From positions 1 through 64,000 of the forward strand of contig NZ_BAYX01000024.1 in the NCBI RefSeq assembly GCF_000696095.1: a stretch of 64,000 nucleotides of DNA. The letters are read 5' to 3'. Shown one piece after another: positions 1 to 6,885 of the stretch (positions within the stretch are counted from its first letter, which is position 1; every line of letters starts with the position of its first letter). The notes under the pieces are model-generated. The model saw nothing but the letters and a program-made list of their open reading frames with translations, made no database searches and was not told the origin of the DNA. The DNA comes from Rhizobium rhizogenes NBRC 13257. GTDB taxonomy: Bacteria; Pseudomonadota; Alphaproteobacteria; Rhizobiales; Rhizobiaceae. Both the position numbers and the translations under genes were made by a program.

Positions 1-2
1 AA

Positions 3-1337
3 TTATTCTCTCGTCGCGCTAACCGCGATTTCGACCGCAATGGTCTTGGAGACCCATTCCGCCGCCGGGTCGGAAAACATGCCGAGATCCAGTGCGGCCC
101 GATCGAGTTCGACCTTGCCCTCGACCTCTGCCCTGCCGCCTTGTTGTTTGTAAGTGAAGGGCAGGGTGAGCGGAACGGTCGTCTTCTTGATGGTCAGTGT
201 ACCGACGGCTTCATAGCGATCGCCGCCGAGCGATCTGAAGCTTTGGGTTTCGAAGCGTGCCTCCGGGAAACGCGCGGCGTTGAACCATTCGCCGTTTTTC
301 AATGAGCTTTCCTGGGTGGCGTCGCCGGTCTTTGCGGAGATAGTATTGACGATGATAACGGCTTTCGAACCGGCCAGATTGGCGGGATCGAAGCGAATAT
401 CGCCGCTCCATTCGTCAAAACGCCCGTTGAAAGGCTTGCCTGCATGGTTGCCGCTGAAGGTAATGCCGGAGGCAGCCTTGTCGATAGTCCAAGCCGTTGC
501 GCTGGCGCCTACTGCCGGGGTGGTGGTCGCCGCGGAGGAAACCGGAGCTGCGGTGGGAACCGTTGCTTCTGCCGCCGCTGGTGGTGGTAGCTCGGTGCGC
601 GGGCCTGGTAGATGCAGCCAACAGCCGACGAGGCCGATCAGCAAGACGAAGGCAATGCCGGCGCTGCGGGGCAGCAGAGCCTTTCCGGCCGGCGCATGGT
701 GTTCCTCATGCCCTTTGCCACGCAGAAAGGGCAGCATTTGAGCGAGGACGCCATCGCGGTCGATGATGTGGTGTTTAAGCGCTGCAGCCATATGCAGGCC
801 GATCAGCAGGGCTCCGCCATAGGCCATATAGGCATGGGCGCCCATGGCGCCGAAGGCGAGCGTACGCATGCTTTCGAGGCCCGGCAGATCGGGAATGGTG
901 AACAGGCCGAACCATGAGGTCGCGACCATCAAAGGGCGGTCCGTGCTGATGGCCCAGCCGGCCGAGATATAGACCCAGCCGGTCAGCGGAATGGCGAGCA
1001 GCAGGCCGTAAAAAGCAATATGCGTGGCGCGGGCGAGGACGCGCTCCCATCCTTTCATTCCGGCGGGCAGTGCTGGGATTGGATGGGTGAGGCGCCAGCT
1101 AACCCGGAGCAAGGTCAGCGCGAAAATGGCGAAACCTAGAGATTTATGCACCTGAAACAATTGATAGGCGAGTTGCTGTGTGTCGGGCTTGTTGATAGCT
1201 CTGACCATCCACCAGCCCATCGGGATCATGGAGATCACCAAAAGTGCCGTTGCCCAATGGAGGACGATGGCGACCGCGCTATAGCGCTTGCTGGTTTTGA
1301 GAGCCGGGCGAACCGGCGCGCTGGAATGAATATTCAT
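3..1337 (-). CDS. Cytochrome b561 - YceI fusion protein
   Basis: The first half (about residues 10-220) is a cytochrome b561/CybB-type membrane domain: several hydrophobic helices with histidines placed as haem ligands (ALVLHWATAL-like segment, QVHKSLG, GAHAYMAYGG, LIGLHMAAALKHH). After one more hydrophobic segment and a Pro/Ala-rich linker comes a YceI lipocalin-like domain (from about residue 285, beginning TAWTIDKAASGITFSG) predicted to lie in the periplasm. YceI proteins bind isoprenoid or quinone-like molecules in a beta-barrel, and b561 proteins move electrons between quinones and periplasmic acceptors, so a membrane electron-transfer role is inferred. I start at the Met of MNIHSSAPVRP; an upstream in-frame ATG at 1427 would add 30 residues without membrane character. 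It lies upstream-to-downstream with a second YceI gene on the same strand (1476-2153), which is transcribed first. Confidence 0.88.
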   Translation of the reverse strand: MNIHSSAPVRPALKTSKRYSAVAIVLHWATALLVISMIPMGWWMVRAINKPDTQQLAYQLFQVHKSLGFAIFALTLLRVSWRLTHPIPALPAGMKGWERVLARATHIAFYGLLLAIPLTGWVYISAGWAISTDRPLMVATSWFGLFTIPDLPGLESMRTLAFGAMGAHAYMAYGGALLIGLHMAAALKHHIIDRDGVLAQMLPFLRGKGHEEHHAPAGKALLPRSAGIAFVLLIGLVGCWLHLPGPRTELPPPAAAEATVPTAAPVSSAATTTPAVGASATAWTIDKAASGITFSGNHAGKPFNGRFDEWSGDIRFDPANLAGSKAVIIVNTISAKTGDATQESSLKNGEWFNAARFPEARFETQSFRSLGGDRYEAVGTLTIKKTTVPLTLPFTYKQQGGRAEVEGKVELDRAALDLGMFSDPAAEWVSKTIAVEIAVSATRE

Positions 1338-1475
1338 TGCCACCCTATCAAGACAGGACCCGCCAGCTTTAAGTGTTCGATGACGGGCAAAGAGAGAAAA
1401 CGATTTGCAAATCGAAACGTCGATCAATGGCTGACTGCGATGAGAAACCGTATCGCAGTCAGCGCGCTTGACGGC

Positions 1476-2153
1476 TTACTTGGCCGACGTGTCCTGGATG
1501 AATTCGCCATCGAAGCGGATCGTGACATCAGGGCCGACAAAGCCGACCGGCTGGCCAAATTCGGTGCGGTTGAAGCTTCCCTCAGCCGCAAAGCCTACGG
1601 CCGGCACGCCTGCGAACGGATGACTGTCGATCTCGCCATTGAACGTGGCTTTCAGGGTCACGGGCTTGGTGACGCCAAGGAAGGTCAGATCGCCCGTGAC
1701 ATCGGCGGTCGTCGGGCCGGTGGAGGTGACCTTCGTCGATTTGAAGGTGATCTTCGGATGGGCGTTGCTGTTCAGCATTTTCGGATCGCGGCTGATTTCC
1801 TCATCCCAGGTCTGATAGGGTGAGGAAGCGTGCGTGGCCTTGTAGTCGGCCGGATAGCCGGTCACGACCGAGGTTGCATCGATGCTCGCCTCGATGGAGG
1901 AGTCCTCAATCTTGGCCGGGTCGAGCTTCAAGGTGGCCTCGAGCTTGTTGAAGCGAACGGTGTAGTTCGAGATCTTGTTATGCTTCACGGACCACAGCAG
2001 GGCCGCATGTGTCGGATCCAGCTTGTAGACCCCGGCCGGTGCTTCGGCCTCGGTCGCGGGCGCTGCCGACTGGGCAAAGGAAGAACTCGAGGTTGCAGTC
2101 AGCATCCCCAAGGCGATGAGTGTGCCGGAGACGCTGTATCGGTTTATTCTCAT
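1476..2153 (-). CDS. YceI-family periplasmic protein
   Basis: About 225 residues. An N-terminal signal peptide (basic start MRINRYS, hydrophobic stretch, Ala-rich cleavage region near SFAQSAAPA) is followed by a complete YceI domain: AGVYKLDPTHAALLWSVKH, a central DVTGDLTFLGVTKPVTL strand and the typical GFAAEGSFNRTEFG segment. YceI proteins are secreted beta-barrel lipid/isoprenoid binders. I chose the ATG at 2153 because it opens the signal peptide and follows an AG-rich GAAAGGG-like site; the reading frame continues upstream to 2360 but that part is not protein-like. It precedes the b561-YceI fusion by about 140 bp on the same strand, so the two may share transcription and substrate. Confidence 0.9.
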   Translation of the reverse strand: MRINRYSVSGTLIALGMLTATSSSSFAQSAAPATEAEAPAGVYKLDPTHAALLWSVKHNKISNYTVRFNKLEATLKLDPAKIEDSSIEASIDATSVVTGYPADYKATHASSPYQTWDEEISRDPKMLNSNAHPKITFKSTKVTSTGPTTADVTGDLTFLGVTKPVTLKATFNGEIDSHPFAGVPAVGFAAEGSFNRTEFGQPVGFVGPDVTIRFDGEFIQDTSAK

Positions 2154-2458
2154 ATGTATCAAACCCTTTCTCTGTTGGTAGGCGGGACGACTATTGAAAA
2201 ATATGGCGCTCACTTGGAAATGAATTAATGTTGAGGAAACAGCTCTTGAAATTAGTGATTGCTGGACCAACGAGGGCACCTCGCTGTCTTTCCAAGGCGT
2301 TTCCGAATGCCGTAGGGCACCTCCGAGCGATCGCTGACGCCTCGAAACTGGGGCGTGCATGAGCGAATACGAGTGCAGCCAGGGTAGAATTCTGCGTTTC
2401 TGTCGCGATGCGTATCGCGATTGCGCAGGTTGGATATTCTCATGGGAGGTTTGTGCCT
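2154..2458. other. Intergenic region, no gene seen
   Basis: About 300 bp between the divergent YceI gene and the broken esterase. It should hold both promoters. The esterase side ends in a good ribosome-binding site (GGGAGG, 8 bases before the ATG at 2459). I see no convincing coding sequence or RNA here. Confidence 0.4.
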
Positions 2459-3255
2459 ATGCCAGGCTCGGCTTGTCATCCGAGTGTTTCGGTGACGGCA
2501 TCGTCGATCAAGCTGCTGAGCAATGAAACCGTCTATGTGCATCCGGGCTCAGTCAGCTTGCTGGGCTGGTTCGTCAAATTCTATCTTTGGGTGAGTGGCG
2601 ACAAGCCCAAGCTGACCAGGAAATTGCGTTCCCCACCCGGTAAGCCGCGCGACGCAATACCGGCGCGGTTTTTCGGCGAGTTCAAGATCGCGATGAACCA
2701 GGTAAACGGCCGCAATGTTCATACGCTGGTACCCAAGGGGACCACATCAGGCCAGGTCGTTTTCTATATTCACGGCGCCTATATCTTGAACATAGCCGGT
2801 GCCCATTGGAACCTGATCGGCGATCTAATCAGGCAAACCAACGCGACCTTCGTCGTCCCGGACTATCCCAAGGCACCCGGCGCAACTGTGCCAGTGGGGC
2901 TGGCAATGGTCGAGCAAGCTTATAAGGACCTGACCGCGACGGTCCCTGCCGAGAACATCACGATAATGGCGATAGCTCGGGCGGTGGACTTTCCCTAGCG
3001 CTGGCGCAAAAACTCCATGCCGAAGGGGCCGGACAGCCTAGGCAGCTCGTGCTGTTATCGCCGTTTTTGGATGGTAGCATGAGCAATTCTGGCTATGCGC
3101 CGATCGAGAATAACGACCCCTCGCTGAGCATCGAGATAGGCAAAATGGCGGGCAAATTATGGGCCGGCGATCTCGATGTCAAAGACCCCAGGGTAAGTCC
3201 CATCTATGGCTCAAGACACTTTGCGGGCCTTTATCGAATCCAAGGATCATACTAA
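2459..3255 (+). pseudogene. Frameshifted alpha/beta hydrolase (HSL-type esterase) pseudogene
   Basis: The open frame from ATG 2459 encodes an esterase/lipase of the hormone-sensitive-lipase group, with the N-terminal cap and the VVFYIHG-AY oxyanion-hole region (the family has HGGAY or HGGG; one glycine is missing here). It runs to an early stop at 2996-2998. At about 2966-2970 the sequence ATGGCGATAGC replaces the expected ATGGGCGATAGC: restoring one G gives IMGDSSGGGLSLALAQKL, the nucleophile elbow, and the rest (LVLLSPFLDGSMSNSG, DPRVSPIYGS) follows in the other frame to the stop at 3253-3255. The C-terminus with the catalytic Asp and His is also missing, so the gene is both frameshifted and truncated. 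Parent gene well recognised; loss of function inferred. Confidence 0.85.
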
Positions 3256-3459
3256 AAGTGGAAAAGAACCGAATTACGTTCTGGCCTTCCGATAGTTTCA
3301 TTTGCTGACCAAGCGGCATTGGAGGGCTGGTTGGCGGAGCAACCGACCGATTCCAACGGTGCGTGGATTAGATTTTGTAATAAGGGTTCGAGCGTCGCCA
3401 GCGTCAGCAAAGCTGAGGCTATTGAATTCCACCGCGATCTGACCCGTCTTTCCCCTTAA
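3256..3459 (+). pseudogene. Remnant of a YdeI/bacteriocin-protection family gene
   Basis: Read in the frame that follows the esterase stop, this stretch gives LRSGLPIVSFADQAALEGWL, then about 16 residues later GAWIRFCNKGSSVASVSKAEA, which resembles the N-terminal part of YdeI/OmpD-associated family proteins (LPIVPFA..AAWEAWL..., GVWLKIAKKGSGVASVTYAEAL). The family then continues with LCYGWIDGQ; here the match stops and the frame closes at TAA 3457-3459. There is no start codon with a ribosome-binding site. I read it as a relic of roughly 60 codons from a family of about 190 residues. Identification is by motif memory only. Confidence 0.55.
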
Positions 3460-3562
3460 CGCTGGCCCGGCCAGGCGGAAACAGGCCTATGAAGTGCTTC
3501 ACCATTTCGAGCTGATTGTGGCTTGTCGCTAAATGGAAAACTGGATGAACTTCATATGGAAT

Positions 3563-3772
3563 TCAACATCCCGTTAATTGATCCTGCCGCGGTATGCTGT
3601 TGCCGCCGCCCGATCCGCCGCCATTTCGATCTTGGACGAATGCCGTATGTGTGAGGTCAACAGCAGCTCCTCCCATGGGAGGAGCTGCTAACGCCAGCGC
3701 AAGGCCGACGACATGAATGGCAAAACGGACATCCCCGCGTACTCCCTTTCCCAAACGTCCTTCAACCTTCAT
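3563..3772 (-). CDS. Possible small secreted protein (weak)
   Basis: A short frame (69 residues from the internal Met, MKVEGRLGKGVRGDV; 79 from the upstream ATG at 3802) with a hydrophobic stretch FAIHVVGLALALAAPPMGG that could be a signal peptide, followed by a Gly/Ser-rich tail (NGGGSGGGNS). No family recognised. The stretch is crossed by a 28-bp perfect palindrome and sits in decayed DNA, so it may not be a gene. Confidence 0.25.
   Translation of the reverse strand: MKVEGRLGKGVRGDVRFAIHVVGLALALAAPPMGGAAVDLTHTAFVQDRNGGGSGGGNSIPRQDQLTGC
3662..3689. repeat. Perfect 28-bp palindrome
   Basis: The left arm AGCAGCTCCTCCCA is followed directly by its exact reverse complement with no spacer. It has no T-tract, so it is not a standard terminator. 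It could form a cruciform/hairpin or be a protein-binding site; nothing around it decides. Confidence 0.85.
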
Positions 3773-4164
3773 CGCGGCCGTTCCCAGCAAATCATCGCGC
3801 ATTAGAATATCGTCAAAATCTCACCTTTCCACAGCCATAGGACCAATGCCTTGGGTATTCAGACCTTGGTCTGATTCGCCATCATAAGCTGCGCTCCAGA
3901 CGCTGTTCTCGAAGCGAAAAAATCCCCCCTTCCGACGAGGAGTCGACGGGATTAATGATGATATCATCGCAGCTTATCCGCGTCGTGAGCTCGGTTGGCC
4001 GGCGCTCATTTGGCCTGCTATCCTTCGGTTGACTCACAGGCCGGACAGATCGCCACTACGACGATCACGGACCCAATCGTTAAAATGCGGCTGGTTATTT
4101 ATACCCTTAGGCAAGATAGCCGCTGCTACCGGAATTGCGTTGGATTAACAACGAGAAACCCTAA

Positions 4165-4449
4165 ATGCGACAAACACATGATGTGGTTGGCGGCGCACTC
4201 AAAACAATGAATGACCTGGCTGACAATCTTACGACCCTGATCACCGCGAGCTATCCTCCCGCAGTCATCCTTACCACGCTTATGAGCGAGGCTGCTCTGG
4301 CTTTTCCGGGCTTGCGGGACGCGGATATAGCGAAACTGATCGACGATCTTCTGCAGACGGCGAAAGGCAAATCTGCAGCTTCGACCGAAGTTATCCCGTT
4401 TCCGTTGTCTCGTCGCCGAGAGGCGGCAACCGTCCTTGCGCGCGCATGA
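4165..4449 (+). CDS. Hypothetical small protein
   Basis: 94 residues (82 if the internal start MNDLADNLTTL at 4207 is used). Mostly helical in appearance: LADNLTTLITASYPPAVILTTL, then DADIAKLIDDLLQTAKGK and a basic C-terminal tail. No signal peptide, no cysteine, no recognised domain. Base composition and the helical pattern look protein-like, but neither start has a strong ribosome-binding site. It lies between the decayed esterase region and a PepSY-like gene. Function unknown. Confidence 0.45.
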   Translation: MRQTHDVVGGALKTMNDLADNLTTLITASYPPAVILTTLMSEAALAFPGLRDADIAKLIDDLLQTAKGKSAASTEVIPFPLSRRREAATVLARA

Positions 4450-4578
4450 TCAGGTCAATTCCCCCCAAAGTCAGAGCCGAGGGCCATTCGGAGGACAGAT
4501 ACTGCTCTTGATTATTCGCCCTGAAACGGCGAAGGGGAAAAGTGTCAGTATCGCACCATAATTTTTCCGGACGGCCCC

Positions 4579-4887
4579 ATGCTCAAGAGTTTTGCCATAG
4601 CGGCGATCGCAGTAGCGACAATCATGTCAGCAACACCATCCTTCTCACAAAGCATTGAGATCGGCCCCGGTGGCGTACGCATCAATCCGGGCATGGAGCC
4701 GCCGCCGCGTGACATGGGTATTAGCGAGCGCCAAGCCATACGCATAGCGCGAGGCAACGGCGTGCAGGATGTGGATGACGTCGTCCGTAGACGCAATGTC
4801 TTTGTCGTACGGGGCGTAGACCGCGACGGTGACGACATCAAAGTCGTGATTGATCGGCGCACGGGCGAAGTGCTTTCGGTCGATTAA
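4579..4887 (+). CDS. Small secreted PepSY-like protein
   Basis: 102 residues with a clear signal peptide (MLKSFAIAAIAVATIMSATPSFSQ) and a PepSY-type C-terminal module: ISERQAIRIARGNGVQDVDDV, then a strand pair ending VVIDRRTGEVLSV, the usual PepSY closing motif. Such proteins are exported to the periplasm; PepSY modules are thought to inhibit or modulate peptidases, but the role here is unknown. Its stop codon (4885-4887) lies only about 7 bp before the left inverted repeat of the IS6-family element, so its natural downstream context has been lost. A second small secreted protein with a similar ending lies at 35404-35784. Confidence 0.8.
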   Translation: MLKSFAIAAIAVATIMSATPSFSQSIEIGPGGVRINPGMEPPPRDMGISERQAIRIARGNGVQDVDDVVRRRNVFVVRGVDRDGDDIKVVIDRRTGEVLSVD

Positions 4888-4893
4888 ATGCTC

Positions 4894-4905
4894 TGGCGAT
4901 GTCAC
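4894..4905 (+). repeat. IS6 left inverted repeat
   Basis: TGGCGATGTCAC, matched by the reverse complement at 5702-5713. It begins about 7 bp after the PepSY-like stop codon. Confidence 0.8.
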
Positions 4906-5712
4906 GGTAATTCCTTGTGAGGAGCGGCTGCGATAGACGCGCGTGCATGAACACTTCGCCAGTCAGCTACAAGCGCCATCGCTTCCCACCCCAGATCATC
5001 GCCCACGCGGTCTGGCTCTACTTTCGGTTTCCGCTGAGCCTGCGCCTTGTCGAGGAATTGTTGCTGGAGCGCGGCATTGCCGTCTCCTATGAAACGATCC
5101 GCCGCTGGGGAAAGAAGTTCGGCCCGGATTATGCGTGTCGCCTTCACCGCAAGAAGCCCAGCGGGAACGATGTGTGGCATCTGGACGAGATGGTCGTCAC
5201 TATTGCCGACAGGAAACACTGGCTATGGCGGGCCGTCGATCAGGACGGGTATGTGCTTGACGAAATCGTCCAGAACCGCCGCAACACCACGGCTGCCAGG
5301 CGATTGCTGACCCGCCTTCTGAAGAAGCAGGGTATCGCACCGAAGTGGATGATCACTGACAAGTTGCGCTCCTATGGAGCAGCTAGGCGACAAGTCATGC
5401 CGCACGTCGAACACCGACCCCACAAGGGTCTGAACAACCGGGCCGAGAATTCTCATGTGCCGCTGCGAAAACGGGAGCGGATGATGCAAGGCTTCCGATC
5501 ACCGGGAGGCCTTCAGCGCTTCGTCTCTGTCTTCTCCGCTGTCCGTAACCTCTTCCTCCCAACCCGCTCACAACGCTCCGCATTCCAAAACCGCATTCAC
5601 CGCATCCAGGCGATCGCAGAGTGGCAAGCTGCGGCCGGAGTCATGGCCTGAGATCAATCCCCAAGGCCGAACGTCTAACGTGCATCCGAATTCAAGTTAA
5701 GGTGACATCGCC
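4895..5712. mobile_element. IS6-family insertion sequence, complete
   Basis: A full-length IS6-type transposase is bounded by short inverted repeats: GGCGATGTCAC reading in at 4895-4905, and its reverse complement GTGACATCGCC at 5702-5712; a few inner bases (TAA) also match. The resulting length, about 818 bp, fits the family. The 8 bp just outside each end (AATGCTCT and ACGCGGAG) do not match, so no target duplication is visible, which fits IS6-style deletion or cointegrate resolution rather than a simple fresh insertion. The exact outermost base is uncertain by one: T at 4894 and A at 5713 also pair. Confidence 0.8.
4947..5651 (+). CDS. IS6-family transposase
   Basis: 234 residues. N-terminal helix-turn-helix (SLRLVEELLLERGIAVSYET, IRRWGKKFG) followed by a DDE catalytic core: D80 in VWHLDEMVV, D138 in MITDKLRSY and E168 in NNRAENSH, with the family tail PLRKRERMMQGFRS. 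This catalyses replicative transposition of the surrounding element. I start at MNTSPVSYKRHRFPP; the upstream ATG at 4917 would add 10 residues. No frameshift or internal stop, so it looks active. Confidence 0.93.
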   Translation: MNTSPVSYKRHRFPPQIIAHAVWLYFRFPLSLRLVEELLLERGIAVSYETIRRWGKKFGPDYACRLHRKKPSGNDVWHLDEMVVTIADRKHWLWRAVDQDGYVLDEIVQNRRNTTAARRLLTRLLKKQGIAPKWMITDKLRSYGAARRQVMPHVEHRPHKGLNNRAENSHVPLRKRERMMQGFRSPGGLQRFVSVFSAVRNLFLPTRSQRSAFQNRIHRIQAIAEWQAAAGVMA

Positions 5713-5713
5713 A
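5702..5713 (-). repeat. IS6 right inverted repeat
   Basis: GTGACATCGCCA, reverse complement of the left repeat at 4894-4905. It directly abuts the truncated integrase reading frame. Confidence 0.8.
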
Positions 5714-5825
5714 CGCGGAGACCAAAGCCTGAAAGCTCGCTATCCCAAACTTGGTAACGTTCACGATTGGGTTGAGCCGCATCGACGATACGCTTCGTCA
5801 GCAGTGCAGCACTTCGTTTGCCCAT
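5713..5825 (-). pseudogene. Tyrosine integrase N-terminus truncated by the IS
   Basis: Reading leftwards from ATG at 5823-5825, preceded by a strong ribosome-binding site (GGAGGC about 6 bases upstream), the frame gives MGKRSAALLTKRIVDAA, then RYQVWDSELSGFGLRV, and then runs into the right end of the IS6 element. This is the start of phage/island-type tyrosine integrases (the segment before the arm-binding domain, KRIVDA...WDSELKGFGLRV). Everything after about residue 37 is gone, including the catalytic Arg and Tyr, and the missing part is not found on the other side of the IS. Too short for automatic gene callers. It marks this as the edge of a former mobile island. Confidence 0.75.
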
Positions 5826-5850
5826 TTGCCGCCTCCAGGACTTTGAGCGA

Positions 5851-5871
5851 GATACCACCGGGATACCACCG
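5851..5871. repeat. Tandem direct repeat upstream of the integrase remnant
   Basis: GATACCACCG occurs at 5851-5860 and again at 5862-5871, one base apart, about 25-45 bp upstream of the integrase start codon. It could be an operator or arm-type site for the lost integrase, or chance. Directly seen; role inferred. Confidence 0.5.
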
Positions 5872-5972
5872 CAATCGGAAACTGGAGGATAATGATAGCG
5901 TCAAATCGGCTGGTGCATCAACATAACTAATTGATATCATAGAATTATGTGCGATGCTTGGATATCGTGGCG

Positions 5973-6701
5973 CTACCCGGCCTCATCCTCAGACCGGATA
6001 TAGACCTGCAGCGTATAGCCGATATGTTCGGTCATCAGCACCCTGGCGCGCTCGATATCGCGGTCGAGCGCCGCTTCCATCAGCGTCGTGTGGTGCTCCA
6101 TCGCCATCGCGTCGCGCAAAGCGGCGACCGCCTTTTCGTAGCCGATCGTCAGGCCGGCCGCGGCGCGCTGCGTCGGCGCCAGGCCGAGGAAGCGGTGATG
6201 GCGGCGGAGCTGGTCGGAAATCGTGCTTTGGAAGCGTTGAAGCCAGTTCGATGATGCCGCGCTGATCAGCGCGGCATGAAAGGCCGTGTGCTTGTCGTCC
6301 CATTCGTCGGCCATCTCCTCGGAAGCGGCATCGGGGACGATCTTGCAGCGTGACAGGCGGTAGTGAGCGGTAACGACGGCGGATTCCCAGTCCGGGCCAC
6401 CCTTTTCGATCGATTCCAGCAGCAGCGGCAGCTCGACGACCATGCGCGCCCGCATCAGGTCTTCCAGCTCGGCGCGCGACACCGGGGCGACGGCAAAGCC
6501 GCGATTGCTGACGGCGGTAACAAGCTTCTCGGCCTCCAGCCGCGACAGTGCCTCGCGCAAGGGTGTCCAGCCGACGCCATAGGCGTCCCGCAGGGCGCTG
6601 AGCTTCAACGATGCACCGGGCCTGAGTTTCGTGTTGAGAATATCCCGCCGCAGCAGCCAATAGGCCGCTCCCGTCTTAGTCAACGAGTCCTTGTCCTGCA
6701 T
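5973..6701 (-). CDS. GntR-family (FCD-type) regulator of the kynurenine locus
   Basis: 242 residues. N-terminal winged helix (LLRRDILNTKLRPGASLKL, then GWTPLREALSRLEAEKLV, and the wing SNRGFAVAPVS) and an all-helical FCD ligand-binding domain with the metal-site pattern (D in WDDKHTAFHAALI, His in that motif and EHIGYTL near the C-terminus). FCD regulators bind a pathway acid or amino acid and usually repress the divergent operon. Here that operon is an ABC importer plus kynureninase and formamidase, so a kynurenine-type or anthranilate effector is inferred. Three matching half-sites lie in the shared promoter region (6733-6799). Start chosen at MQDKDSLTKTG. Confidence 0.88.
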   Translation of the reverse strand: MQDKDSLTKTGAAYWLLRRDILNTKLRPGASLKLSALRDAYGVGWTPLREALSRLEAEKLVTAVSNRGFAVAPVSRAELEDLMRARMVVELPLLLESIEKGGPDWESAVVTAHYRLSRCKIVPDAASEEMADEWDDKHTAFHAALISAASSNWLQRFQSTISDQLRRHHRFLGLAPTQRAAAGLTIGYEKAVAALRDAMAMEHHTTLMEAALDRDIERARVLMTEHIGYTLQVYIRSEDEAG

Positions 6702-6732
6702 GGTGTTCGTCCCGGTCGTCGGAGCCCTGAAA

Positions 6733-6799
6733 TGATATATAAAACGGCTCTGGCATAAAAATATATATCAAAGGTCCTGATGGTGCATATCATATATCA
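6733..6799. promoter_or_regulatory. Three phased half-sites between the regulator and ABC operon
   Basis: TGATATAT at 6733-6740 and its reverse complement ATATATCA at 6763-6770 and 6792-6799, spaced 30 and 29 bp, about three helical turns each. They lie between divergent genes in otherwise GC-rich DNA. GntR proteins bind palindromes as dimers, so these are good candidates for autoregulation and control of the importer. Function inferred. Confidence 0.55.
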
Positions 6800-6885
6800 G
6801 AAATTGACAGAGACACGGCAGGCGCTATGATCCGCCGCAACAAGGCCGATCACACACGGCTGCCGACAACATCCGGGAGGAAATC

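Larger units (their letters stand above)
3460..4164. other. Gene-poor decayed region
   Basis: About 700 bp with little coding potential. It holds a perfect 28-bp palindrome (3662-3689) inside one weak open frame on the minus strand (3563-3802, listed separately), and a 12-bp palindrome GATGATATCATC near 3955. No tRNA, IS end or other gene was recognised. Confidence 0.4.

Noticed and set aside
4887..5720. 8-bp target-site duplication around the IS6-family element
   Set aside because: Flanking octamers AATGCTCT and ACGCGGAG do not match, also when the ends are shifted by one base.
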